DNA of 59,407 nt, from NCBI GenBank assembly GCA_001914785.1, contig MNDE01000142.1, positions 1 to 59,407 on the forward strand, in the 5' to 3' direction. The position numbers and the translations under genes were made by a program. The stretch comes from Acidobacteria bacterium 13_2_20CM_57_17 (GTDB taxonomy: Bacteria > Acidobacteriota > Terriglobia > Acidiferrales > UBA7541). The first letter of the stretch is position 1; each line of letters opens with the position of its first letter. The notes under the pieces are model-generated. The model saw nothing but the letters and a program-made list of their open reading frames with translations, did not search any database and was not told the origin of the DNA. Shown in pieces: positions 17,164-25,847 of the stretch.

Positions 17164-18638
17164 CCAAGACGACTACGTTGAATATCCCGGCTCCGGCTCG
17201 ATCGGAAAGTCCACGTCAGGCGCAATGGAAAGAAGCGCGGGCAGTGTTCCCGATCTACCTGGCGCTGGCGAAACAGCTGGAGATCGAAATTCCCTTTACG
17301 CAGGCGAAGCGTAACCTTCCAGAGAAACCGGACCTGGAGATCTTCAGCCAGGTGCACGAATGGCTGGATTCGATGGACCAGCGCGTGTTGGTGCATCAGC
17401 TCCGTCATCTGCTGCAGATGACGACGCTGAATGCCAGCGAAACAGGGCTGCGTGCCCTGATTCAACGCCATCTACGCAAGACGAAGAAAAGCAACGTTGA
17501 TCGGGACAAGATTGACTTCCTGCTGGTGCAGTACTTTGCGCTCTGCGCACCGGCTAAGATTTATCACAAGCAGATCGAACCAGCAGATGTTGCGCACGTC
17601 ATGGAGCCGGTCCTTGGCGAGGTAGATCCAGCCCCGCTCGCATGGTGCGCGCCATTAGAGCAAATGATCGAATCATTGAGGTCTCTCCGCAGCTTGCGGG
17701 AGATTCTAAAAACGAACTTTATCGAGCAGGGCCGCAAAGTGAAGGAAACGGCCGGGGGAATGTTCTACGATCCCGCGGCATTGGTGGCCTTTATCCGGTT
17801 TAATTTTCTCCTCCGCCGGACGCTGATTGAACTGATGCATGCGGACTTGATCGCAATTCGCGCCGGACTTAGCCAGTTGCAATCCGCCGGTGTACGTACC
17901 ATCGACTGCCATCGTTTAGGGCTTTCTGCGTCAGAACCACCAACAAAGATTTTGACGATTGCCGAAGAATGGAAACAGCCCTTCCAGAAAGAGTACACGG
18001 AAAGGTCTGTCAGCCAAGCGTTCGATAAGCTGCTCGGGCTCCGCGCGGACGTCGAGCAAGCGCTGGAGAAGGCAGTCGGAAAAGCGGGCGAAGGCGCAAT
18101 TCAGCAACTACAAGGTCAACCGGCGAAATCAACCCCGGCGGCGAAGAAAACTTCCCAGGGATCCGCTGCTCCCAAAGCCAACGCGAAAACGAAGGAACGC
18201 CCTGTGGCTGGAGCCTCAGAGCCAGATTCCGCGGTAGCGCTGGACTTCGAAAACTGCATGGAACAGATTTGGGAGCAACTGATCGCGACGCCGCCCACGC
18301 GTGGAAGGTCGATGACCACCGTCAAGATCGGGGGAGCGCGAATTCTGCTGTCCTCCTGGGAAGTAACGGCGTTCGTCAGCGAAGACGGACCGTCCGCGGA
18401 AGATTTGCGGCGCGCCGTCGTAGCCCGTGTGCTGGTCACCGCGGCGATGGAATCAGCCAAGGAAACCGGGAACGCCACCTCGCTTGACCGAGCAATGAAC
18501 ATGGCGCGAGTAGAAGTCACCCGTTTGCAGGAGCGCGTGGATGTGGCCAAGCAAGCGAAGGACACGGAGGCGGCGGTAAACCTTGGGATCAGTACGAAAC
18601 GTCTGCTTTCAACGCTGGACGAAGCAGAAAAACTGTAG
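17160..18638 (+). CDS. Conserved-looking protein of unknown function in chemosensory operon
   Basis: 492 residues from GTG 17160, which overlaps the PilZ-like stop (GTGA); the open frame runs further upstream in another gene's territory. No family recognised. It is mainly helical and charged, with repeated leucine-rich helices (VLVHQLRHLLQMTTLN; LRSLRSLREILKTNF), no signal peptide and no TM segment. A low-complexity Ala/Lys/Pro linker (about 315-355; KSTPAAKKTSQGSAAPKANA) separates an N-terminal domain from a C-terminal helical part. Position between a PilZ-like protein and chemosensory genes suggests a cytoplasmic signalling or scaffold role (inference). Confidence 0.6.
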   Translation: MTKTTTLNIPAPARSESPRQAQWKEARAVFPIYLALAKQLEIEIPFTQAKRNLPEKPDLEIFSQVHEWLDSMDQRVLVHQLRHLLQMTTLNASETGLRALIQRHLRKTKKSNVDRDKIDFLLVQYFALCAPAKIYHKQIEPADVAHVMEPVLGEVDPAPLAWCAPLEQMIESLRSLRSLREILKTNFIEQGRKVKETAGGMFYDPAALVAFIRFNFLLRRTLIELMHADLIAIRAGLSQLQSAGVRTIDCHRLGLSASEPPTKILTIAEEWKQPFQKEYTERSVSQAFDKLLGLRADVEQALEKAVGKAGEGAIQQLQGQPAKSTPAAKKTSQGSAAPKANAKTKERPVAGASEPDSAVALDFENCMEQIWEQLIATPPTRGRSMTTVKIGGARILLSSWEVTAFVSEDGPSAEDLRRAVVARVLVTAAMESAKETGNATSLDRAMNMARVEVTRLQERVDVAKQAKDTEAAVNLGISTKRLLSTLDEAEKL

Positions 18639-18652
18639 CCGATGGCGAACTG

Positions 18653-18669
18653 CTCCGGCGACGCCGGAG
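18653..18669 (+). other. Intergenic hairpin
   Basis: CTCCGGC-GAC-GCCGGAG forms a 7-bp GC-rich stem between two genes of the same orientation. No T-run follows, so it is more likely an RNA processing or stability element than a terminator. Confidence 0.35.
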
Positions 18670-18694
18670 AGAAACTCCAAGGAGCTGCTCTTCA

Positions 18695-19378
18695 TTGCGA
18701 CACGCCAACGTAGTCATCCTGACCGATGATAGCGAGTTTGCCCGGCTGCTCACGGCCTGCTGGCAGGCCGAACGCCAGGCTCCGAACATTACTGTGCTCA
18801 ACAGCGATTCATGGCATGAACAGAATGCGCCGTCGCACGATCTTGTCGTTGTTGGACCTGTCAGCAAAGGAAAAATTACCGGCGTATTGCGGTCGCTCGA
18901 ACCTGCGACCGCGGTGATTCTCTGTATTCCGGCTGATTCACAGGAGTTTGGCCAATTGCGAGCGAAATACCCAAGACTGTTGCACATTCCGCTTCGCGAA
19001 GATTGGGCGCAAACACTTCTGCTCGTCGCCGGTGAATCTTTGCGCCGGGCAAAGGCTCTGCAGATCGCGCGGCAGGCGGAGCGAAACGCCGCCAAGAACG
19101 AGAACCACGCCACGCTTGGACGCTACATGCTGGAGATGAAGCACAGCGTAAATAACGCGCTGACTTCCGTTCTGGGGAATGCCGAATTGCTCCTTCTGGA
19201 GCCCGGGCAACTCTCTGCACAGTCGCTCGCGCAAATCAAAACCATGCACAGTATGGCACTGCGAATCAACGAGGTGATGCAGCGTTTCTCATCGCTTGCA
19301 AGCGAGATGCAGGAAGCTGAGAATGCATCTCAAGCTGAGACGGAAGAGGCAGCCGGGTCAACGACTCGGCGCCACTGA
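18695..19378 (+). CDS. Pseudo-receiver with isolated HisKA-like helix, no ATPase domain
   Basis: 227 residues from TTG 18695, with AAGGAG ten bases upstream. The N-terminus resembles a receiver (NVVILTDDSEFARLLTACWQ), but the phosphoacceptor strand reads HDLVVVGPVS, with no Asp after the hydrophobic run. Residues about 145-205 look like a HisKA helix: YMLEMKHSVNNALTSVLGNA (compare H.inNpLtailGnaelL). No HATPase follows. It may be a phosphotransfer or dimerisation module, or a pseudokinase partner of CheA. TGAGAC repeats for the next transcript lie in its 3' end. Confidence 0.7.
   Translation: MRHANVVILTDDSEFARLLTACWQAERQAPNITVLNSDSWHEQNAPSHDLVVVGPVSKGKITGVLRSLEPATAVILCIPADSQEFGQLRAKYPRLLHIPLREDWAQTLLLVAGESLRRAKALQIARQAERNAAKNENHATLGRYMLEMKHSVNNALTSVLGNAELLLLEPGQLSAQSLAQIKTMHSMALRINEVMQRFSSLASEMQEAENASQAETEEAAGSTTRRH
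19318..19341 (+). promoter_or_regulatory. Candidate enhancer in the 3' end of the upstream gene
   Basis: TGAGA-ATGCA-TCTCA (19318-19332) followed by TGAGAC (19336-19341). It lies about 145-170 bases upstream of the start point predicted from the sigma-54 element at 19461-19474, the same arrangement as at 16593-16716. Confidence 0.45.
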
Positions 19379-19460
19379 AGCCCTCCCTAAACCGCTGTAA
19401 CCTGCTCATTTATTGGTACTTGCCGTAACACGACACAAGGGCACGGGGAACCCAAAGGCT

Positions 19461-19474
19461 GGCTGCTGACGTGC
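19461..19474 (+). promoter_or_regulatory. Candidate sigma-54 promoter upstream of the cheY-cheW-mcp genes
   Basis: CTGGCTG-CTGAC-GTGCAC: GG at 19461-19462, ten bases, GC at 19473-19474, with TGGC and GTGCA matching the -24/-12 pattern. The expected start is near 19486, 26 bases before the GTG at 19512. Confidence 0.5.
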
Positions 19475-19511
19475 ACCTCTACTCTGTGGACAACTATGGG
19501 AGAGCACGGCT

Positions 19512-19874
19512 GTGCACAAAAAAGTCCTGATCGTTGACGACTCGCCCGCCGAGGTCAAGCTGATGCAAGGTCTGCTGGAAAAAGAGGGTTATTGGCCGAT
19601 CGCCTTGCATGACCCCAAGCGCGTTGAGGAAACCATAACCAGTGAGCGGCCGAGCGTGATTTTGCTGGACATCGTCATGCCGGGGCGAAACGGCTTTCAG
19701 GTGTGCCGCGATCTGAAGGGGAATGCGGAGTTCAATTCGATTCCCGTGATTATGGTGACGTCGAAAGATTCCGCCAGCGACAAGTTCTGGGGCGAGCAGC
19801 AAGGCGCAGATGGCTACGTAACCAAGCCCTTCACACGAGAGGACTTGCTCCGCGCGGTGCGGCGGTTCGCATGA
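19512..19874 (+). CDS. CheY/PilH-type response regulator
   Basis: 120 residues from GTG, with GGGAGAG eight bases upstream. Receiver only: VLIVDDSPAEVKLMQGLLE, SVILLDIVMPGRNGFQVCRD (phosphoacceptor), IPVIMVTSKDS, DGYVTKPFTRE. The form with VIMVTSK and the extended NGFQVCRDLK segment resembles PilG/PilH-class regulators of twitching or alternative chemosensory systems. It starts the cheY-cheW-mcp-cheR-cheA-cheB run. Confidence 0.9.
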   Translation: MHKKVLIVDDSPAEVKLMQGLLEKEGYWPIALHDPKRVEETITSERPSVILLDIVMPGRNGFQVCRDLKGNAEFNSIPVIMVTSKDSASDKFWGEQQGADGYVTKPFTREDLLRAVRRFA

Positions 19875-19896
19875 TTCTAAGGGCAAGCAAATAGGC

Positions 19897-20424
19897 ATGA
19901 GCGAAGACTTCCATCTCGAACCACTTCCCGCAGACGCCGATACCGGCGATCTGCTTGAAGCTCTTGGCCCCATCGAAGAGCGCCCGCCGGAGTCGCAGTA
20001 TTGCGTCTTTCGCAGTGGACGCGAGCGATTCTGCCTTCCGGTTCTGGACGTGGAGGAAGTGCTGGATTGGCCGTTGCTGACAAAGCTTCCCCTTAGCCCG
20101 GCGTACCTGATTGGAATCTTCAATTTGCGCGGCGCCATCGTGCCGTTGATAGACATTGCGATCACAGAAGGCCGCCGACCGGGATTGCTGCCCAAGCACG
20201 TAGTGGTCGCTTCCTTGAGCAGCGAAGCCAATCACGAGAACGTTCGCGTCGGCATTGCATCCGACGAAGTGATTGGAACGTATTCAGTGAACACCGAGGA
20301 TTTGCTCGAGCAAGCGCCGGAAAATGTGCCGCACTGCATCGGGATGTTGCGGCATGACGACCGACTGGCGCTCGTGATCGATCTGCGCCGGCTGCTCGAG
20401 GTTTTTCCGGGGCCTGGTATTTGA
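19897..20424 (+). CDS. cheW: CheW-like adaptor (1 of 3 in this operon)
   Basis: 175 residues. An acidic N-terminal extension of about 30 residues precedes the CheW fold: [39 protein letters not shown] and [15 protein letters not shown]. Together with the MCP that follows it would recruit the hybrid CheA. Confidence 0.9.
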   Translation: MSEDFHLEPLPADADTGDLLEALGPIEERPPESQYCVFRSGRERFCLPVLDVEEVLDWPLLTKLPLSPAYLIGIFNLRGAIVPLIDIAITEGRRPGLLPKHVVVASLSSEANHENVRVGIASDEVIGTYSVNTEDLLEQAPENVPHCIGMLRHDDRLALVIDLRRLLEVFPGPGI

Positions 20425-20473
20425 GATTTGTGGAGACAGCGCCGATGGAAGGCGCGGGCTCCGCGGAAGAGAT

Positions 20474-21916
20474 TTGGAGGATGGCATGAAATCGCGACTG
20501 AGTTCCACAATCTGGACGCTGGTCCTGCTGAACGCTCTAGCCGGCAGCTTCGTCCTATGGCTGGCATTCAACGCCGGGAAGAAGGCTGGCGAAGCGTCCT
20601 TTTTGGACTTCGGCTCGCCAGGCGGGGGAAGCGTCCTCCTCGCCATCGTACTCTCGGTGGTGATTTGGGGCATTCTCGCATGGCGGTTCGGCGCGTTGCT
20701 GGGACCTGTGCAGGCCCTTGCGGAATTCTCTGAGCGGCTGGCGGCTGGTGATCCGCGGGCGCGCGCAGAGGTCAATTCGAACGATGAGCTGGGCTACATT
20801 GCGGAAAACTTGAATCGCGCGGTCGCCAAGGTCTCCAAGGCAACGAGCAACCAAGACGCGAATGATGCCCTGCAGCGCAGCATCACGGAACTGCTGAGCG
20901 TCATCAACCAGGTGGCGCGTGGTGATTTGTCGCAGCGAGGCAAGGTGACTAATGACGCGCTCGGCAACGTCACGGATTCGATCAACTACATGCTCGACAA
21001 CTTCACCAAGGTTCTCGAACGCGTCCGCAAAGCGGCCATGGAAGTGACAACGTGCTCCAACAACATTCTGGTGGCGGCGGATGAAATGCAAGCCGGAGCC
21101 ACCCAGCAAGACCAGGAAATCACGAATACGTCGAGCGCCGTCGAAGAGCTGACGGTCTCCATGAAACAGGTTTCGAATAACGCCGAAGCGAGCGCCGAAG
21201 CAGCACGCCGCGCGCTGGACGCCGCCGAACAAGGTAACCGCGCCGTGCGCGACACGCTCGAAGGCATGCAACGCATTCGCGCATCCGTGCAAGCGACCGC
21301 CAAGAAGATCAAATCTCTCGGCGACCGCTCTCTGGAAATTTCGGAAATTATCAACGTGATTAACGACATCACGGAACAGACGAACTTGCTGGCGTTGAAC
21401 GCAGCCATCGAAGCGGCACGCGCCGGCGAAGCGGGACGCGGGTTTGCGGTGGTCGCAGACGAAGTTCGCAAACTGGCCGAACATAGCCGTAGCGCGACCA
21501 AGGACATCGCGGCGCTCATCAAGGCAATTCAAGCTGAGACGAACGAAGCCGTGGTCGTCATGGAAGAAGGCACGAAGGAAGTGGAAGGAGGCGCACAACT
21601 CGCCGATCAGGCAGGCCGCGCGCTGGACGCCATTTCCAACGTGGTGCGTCAGTCGGCAGAACTCGTCCAGGAAATCTCGCTGGCGTCAAAGCAGCAGGTG
21701 CGTGGAACGGAAGGTGTCGCGCACGCCATGCAGATTATTTCCAGCATTACGCGGCAAACGTCGCAAGGAACGCGCGGGACGGTGGCAACGGTAAGCCAGC
21801 TCGTCAAATTGTCAGATCAATTGAACGAGGCCCTGGCGCAATTCCGCGCGTCATCCAAAGCGGCCGCGGCAAATGAGAATTCCGAGCGGCCCATCCCGGC
21901 AGGCGCTCTTCGTTAA
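20474..21916 (+). CDS. Methyl-accepting chemotaxis protein lacking a large periplasmic domain
   Basis: 480 residues. Two close hydrophobic segments (about 8-26, [18 protein letters not shown], and 52-72, [20 protein letters not shown]) leave a loop of only about 25 residues, so there is no classical sensor domain outside. HAMP-like elements follow ([18 protein letters not shown]), then a second HAMP-like or linker repeat, then the signalling hairpin with tip [20 protein letters not shown]. This form resembles PilJ/FrzCD-like or membrane-proximal sensing receptors. Input is unknown. Confidence 0.9.
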   Translation: MEDGMKSRLSSTIWTLVLLNALAGSFVLWLAFNAGKKAGEASFLDFGSPGGGSVLLAIVLSVVIWGILAWRFGALLGPVQALAEFSERLAAGDPRARAEVNSNDELGYIAENLNRAVAKVSKATSNQDANDALQRSITELLSVINQVARGDLSQRGKVTNDALGNVTDSINYMLDNFTKVLERVRKAAMEVTTCSNNILVAADEMQAGATQQDQEITNTSSAVEELTVSMKQVSNNAEASAEAARRALDAAEQGNRAVRDTLEGMQRIRASVQATAKKIKSLGDRSLEISEIINVINDITEQTNLLALNAAIEAARAGEAGRGFAVVADEVRKLAEHSRSATKDIAALIKAIQAETNEAVVVMEEGTKEVEGGAQLADQAGRALDAISNVVRQSAELVQEISLASKQQVRGTEGVAHAMQIISSITRQTSQGTRGTVATVSQLVKLSDQLNEALAQFRASSKAAAANENSERPIPAGALR

Positions 21917-21974
21917 GTAGCCGTTCTTCGCCAGAGGGCGGCCGTAGGAGCAAGACCCAGAAAACGGGAGAACG

Positions 21975-22859
21975 ATGAGCGAACGGCAGGGACATGGGCA
22001 CGAGCTGAGCGAGCACGAGCTGAGCGAGATTCGCATGTTGATCGAAGAGCGGACGGGAATTTGCTTCGATGAATCGCGCGAGCGCTTCTTCTCCACGCGT
22101 GTGCGTGAACACCTCCGCGCAAGAGGACTGGAGCGCGGCACGGAACTGCTCCGCGCCATGCGCAAATCCAACGTTGAGTACGAAGGGCTGCTGGAGCGCC
22201 TGCTGACGCAGGAGACAAGTTTCTTTCGCTACCCGAGCGTGTATGAGGCCTTCGAGAAGCGCGCACTGCCCGAAGTTCACGCAAAAAAGTTCTGGAACAA
22301 TCCGCGCACGCTAAGGATCTGGAGCGCCGGCTGTTCGACGGGCGAAGAGCCGTATTCCATCGCCATCACGATCGCGGATTCGCTCTCGTTTGCGGATGCC
22401 TGGAACGTGGAAATCCTGGCAACCGATGTTGGCCGGCACGCTCTGAAGCACGCAGAACGCGGTATCTACAAAGGGCGCAGCATCGCCAGCGTGAGCGAGA
22501 AACAACTTGCAAACCACTTCATGGAAGTGACTGCCGGGCAGCAGATGAAGCCGCGGCTACGCAAGATGATTTCGTTCGCGCAGATGAACCTCGCTTCGGC
22601 CGTGTACGTTGGCCGCATGGACATGATTTTTTGCATGAACGTGCTGATTTACTTCTCGGAAGAGCGGCGGCGTTCGCTGGTGCAGCGTTTCTACGACACG
22701 TTGGAGCCGGGCGGATATTTGTTCCTTGGGCACTCGGAGTCGATCTCCAAGATGCCGGTGAAGTTCCAGGCCATCGTATTGAACGATTGCATTCTCTACC
22801 GGAAGCCGACCGCGGATGAATTACAAAAGCCGGAACTCGTGGCGGAGGGACGGATGTGA
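21975..22859 (+). CDS. cheR: CheR chemoreceptor methyltransferase
   Basis: 294 residues. N-terminal helical domain with RLLTQETSFFRYPSVYEAFE; SAM-binding domain with RIWSAGCSTGEEPYSIAITI, ILATDVGRHALKHAERGIY and DMIFCMNVLIYFSEERR. It overlaps cheA by ATGA/GTGA. It methylates the adjacent MCP for adaptation. Confidence 0.93.
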   Translation: MSERQGHGHELSEHELSEIRMLIEERTGICFDESRERFFSTRVREHLRARGLERGTELLRAMRKSNVEYEGLLERLLTQETSFFRYPSVYEAFEKRALPEVHAKKFWNNPRTLRIWSAGCSTGEEPYSIAITIADSLSFADAWNVEILATDVGRHALKHAERGIYKGRSIASVSEKQLANHFMEVTAGQQMKPRLRKMISFAQMNLASAVYVGRMDMIFCMNVLIYFSEERRRSLVQRFYDTLEPGGYLFLGHSESISKMPVKFQAIVLNDCILYRKPTADELQKPELVAEGRM

Positions 22860-25840
22860 GCACGCTAGACCGCGAAGCCATCGAGATGTTCCTCCAGGAA
22901 GCCTCGGAGAACCTGCAATACTTGCGGGAATACGTCAGCGTGCTTCAAGACGTTGAACCGCGCCGGGAAGACCTGGAACGGCTCTACATTTCGGCGCATA
23001 CGCTGAGCGGCACGTCGGCAAGCTACGGATTCCCGCGATTCTCTGAAATTGCAGGAAAACTTGCGCACGTTTTTCAATATGCGCTGAACGCGCCTCTTGG
23101 CAACGACCTTCATGGGCCATTGACGGAATTCCTCTCGGATGGAATTTCGCTGCTGGAAACGGATCTTCTGGAAATCAGCGACACGGGCAAGGAAAACGTC
23201 GATGACATAGCTGTCTTCAAGGAGCGTTATCGATTTGCATTTCCCGCGGAAACGCCGCCGTCGAATTTTTCACACCCTCAACCAGCTGAGCTGTTGGCTG
23301 GGGACGACATAGATGAGTCCGCGGTTGCTGCGCCGACGGGCTCTTACTTTGATGTCCTGCCGCTAGACGAAGAGGTGCCTGACGAAATCCTGGAGTTCTT
23401 CCAACCGGAAGCGGAGGAGCATCTCCAGGTGGTCAGCGATTGCCTGATTTCTCTGGAAGGAAATAACAATCCGGAAGAGATCAACAAACTATTTCGCGCG
23501 ATCCACACGGTAAAAGGCTCCGCCGCTCAAGTCGGACTGAAGAGACTGGGAGGGATTGCGCACCGCGTCGAGGACTTGATCGGGCGTTTACGCGATGGCG
23601 AGATTGAACCATCGCCGGCAGTGGTGGACCTGTGTCTCGAGTCCGTGGACGTTTTGAAGAAGACGCTCCACCGGCAATGGTCCGATGAGATTGAAATGCG
23701 AACCGGTGTAGATTCCCTGCTTGGGCGCATCGCAGAGTTTGCCCCTCTGGAACCGGAAGAGGCTGGAACGTCGGCGAACGCCTCCAGCCCCACGGAAACT
23801 CAGCACGCGAAAGAAATTGTGGCGGTGCCCCACGTCGGCGGGATCACGAAGAAATCCGCAAAACAAGCCCAGGGCGGGGCTTCGGCGGTTAAGTCGGTTC
23901 GAATTGCGTTGGCGCGGCTCGACCGCATGATGAATACGGTCGGTGAGCTAGTGATCAACCGCACGCGCATGGTGGGTCGCGTCGCGGAGCTCGAGAAACT
24001 CGTTGACACGCTGAGCTTCTCTAAAGAACGGCTGCAAGGCAAAGTTGCCGAATTCCAGGAAAAGTACGAATTCAATCGCATCAGCAATAGCCGCGGCGCT
24101 AAAACACCGTGGAATCCCGAACCGACGCCGCAAATGCTGACGAGCGCGGCTGCTGGAGATAAATCCTTTTGGTCTGAGTTTAGCGAGTTGGAAATGGACC
24201 GCTACGACGATTTCAATATTTTGTCGCGGTCCATGGCAGAAATTTCAGCGGACGTAAACGAAGTACTCTCGCAACTGGAAGGGTTCATCGGGCGAGTTGA
24301 AGGCGACATCGACGAATTTACGAAGCTGGCTCATCACCTGCAGGACGAGATTACCGCGGCCCGAATGGTCCCGATCGGCACGCTGTATTCGCGGCTGTCA
24401 CGCGCTGTCCGTGATGCCGCAACTTCGACTGGCAAGCATGTGGAGTTGGACCTGTCAGGAAGTGAAACCGAGCTCGACAACAATATCATTCAGCAAATTT
24501 CCGATCCACTCGTACATCTGGTGCGTAATTCCGTGGCGCACGGCATCGAGCAAAGCGCTGAGCGTACGGCCGCGGGCAAACCAGCCGGGGGGAATATCAT
24601 GCTGCGCGCTTATCACCGCGGAAACCACATCTACATAGAAGTGGAAGATGACGGCGGGGGAATTAACTACGACCGAGTGAAGCAAAGCGCCATCGAACGC
24701 GGCCTTGTTTCGGAGGAGACTGCGGACCGGCTGACAGAACGCGACCTTCGCGAAATGCTCTTCCATCCTGGTTTCTCGACTGCTCCAGTTAAAACCGAAT
24801 TGGCCGGGCGTGGAGTCGGGCTTGACGTGGTGCGGGCCAACCTGAACGCGCTCAACGGCGAAATCGAAATTCAAAGTACGAGTGGCAAGGGCACGAAGTT
24901 TACGCTTAAGGTGCCCCTGACCCTGATCATCTCTCCTGCGTTATTTGTGCGCTGTGGAACGACGAATTTCGCGCTGCCATTGGCGGTCGTCGAGGAAATT
25001 CGCCGCCTGCGCGCGGATGAAATCGAAGACGTCGGTGGAAAATTATTGACCAAGGTGCGCGACGTCGTAACCGAAGTGGTGCGTCTGGACACGTACCTGG
25101 GCTTGCCGCCTCTCGAGCCTATCAACGGCTACTTCCGCATGGTGGTGGCAAATGCGGGAAACCGGAAGATCGGCCTAGTCGTCGAGGAAGTACTCGGCAA
25201 AGACGAAATCGTTATCAAGAATCTCGGTGAATATCTGCGTCGCGTGAAACTCTTCCCGGGCACGACGATCGCGCCCGACGGCAGCCTCATCCTCCTAATT
25301 GATCTGAACCGCATGGTAGCGACAGAACCAAGCGAACATCGCCAGATACAGGCCAGCGCCAGCGCCGCAAGAATCTTCGCCCCTGGTTCAGCGGCGATTG
25401 CCAGCGGAAGCATTCCTTCCGAAGCCATCGACCGCGTTGCGCAAGAGCGCGTAATCGTTGTGGCGGACGACTCCATCAGCGTGCGCAAATTCGTAGGCCG
25501 GATGCTGGAGAAGAACGGATACCGTGTGAAACTGGCGGCGGATGGGATCGAAGCCGCGGAACTGGTGACCCAGCACGGCTGCCACCTCGTCATCACCGAC
25601 CTCGAAATGCCCCGCATGACAGGTTACGAGCTGATGGTGCAACTGCGCCAGAGCCCCTCGACGCGCCGGATCCCCGTGATGGTGGTTACGTCAAGAGCCG
25701 GCGCAAAGCATCGCGATCGCGCGATAAAGGAAGGCGCCACGGCGTTCCTGACCAAGCCAGTACAGGAAGATCAGCTGATTGCCGCGGTCGAACAGCTTAT
25801 TGGAACGGAGGCGCCCAGGCCTGTAGCGCCGGTAGCGTAA
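22856..25840 (+). CDS. cheA: Hybrid CheA kinase with two HPt domains and a C-terminal receiver
   Basis: 994 residues from GTG. HPt-1 has His48 in SAHTLSGTSASYGFPRF; HPt-2 has His217 in RAIHTVKGSAAQVGLKRL. Then come the dimerisation helix (ALARLDRMMNTVGELVINRTR) with a long insertion, HATPase (LVRNSVAHGIE, DDGGGINYD, AGRGVGLDVV), CheW-like domain and a receiver (VIVVADDSISVRKF, LVITDLEMPRMTG, FLTKPVQED). This layout recalls FrzE and PilL/ChpA kinases rather than flagellar CheA. HPt-1 has Ser where a Lys is usual after HT. Confidence 0.93.
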   Translation: MSTLDREAIEMFLQEASENLQYLREYVSVLQDVEPRREDLERLYISAHTLSGTSASYGFPRFSEIAGKLAHVFQYALNAPLGNDLHGPLTEFLSDGISLLETDLLEISDTGKENVDDIAVFKERYRFAFPAETPPSNFSHPQPAELLAGDDIDESAVAAPTGSYFDVLPLDEEVPDEILEFFQPEAEEHLQVVSDCLISLEGNNNPEEINKLFRAIHTVKGSAAQVGLKRLGGIAHRVEDLIGRLRDGEIEPSPAVVDLCLESVDVLKKTLHRQWSDEIEMRTGVDSLLGRIAEFAPLEPEEAGTSANASSPTETQHAKEIVAVPHVGGITKKSAKQAQGGASAVKSVRIALARLDRMMNTVGELVINRTRMVGRVAELEKLVDTLSFSKERLQGKVAEFQEKYEFNRISNSRGAKTPWNPEPTPQMLTSAAAGDKSFWSEFSELEMDRYDDFNILSRSMAEISADVNEVLSQLEGFIGRVEGDIDEFTKLAHHLQDEITAARMVPIGTLYSRLSRAVRDAATSTGKHVELDLSGSETELDNNIIQQISDPLVHLVRNSVAHGIEQSAERTAAGKPAGGNIMLRAYHRGNHIYIEVEDDGGGINYDRVKQSAIERGLVSEETADRLTERDLREMLFHPGFSTAPVKTELAGRGVGLDVVRANLNALNGEIEIQSTSGKGTKFTLKVPLTLIISPALFVRCGTTNFALPLAVVEEIRRLRADEIEDVGGKLLTKVRDVVTEVVRLDTYLGLPPLEPINGYFRMVVANAGNRKIGLVVEEVLGKDEIVIKNLGEYLRRVKLFPGTTIAPDGSLILLIDLNRMVATEPSEHRQIQASASAARIFAPGSAAIASGSIPSEAIDRVAQERVIVVADDSISVRKFVGRMLEKNGYRVKLAADGIEAAELVTQHGCHLVITDLEMPRMTGYELMVQLRQSPSTRRIPVMVVTSRAGAKHRDRAIKEGATAFLTKPVQEDQLIAAVEQLIGTEAPRPVAPVA

Positions 25841-25847
25841 ACGAACA

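Noticed and set aside
20555..21598. 347-codon minus-strand frame inside the second MCP gene
   Set aside because: Antisense shadow of the MCP coding region; no domain features.
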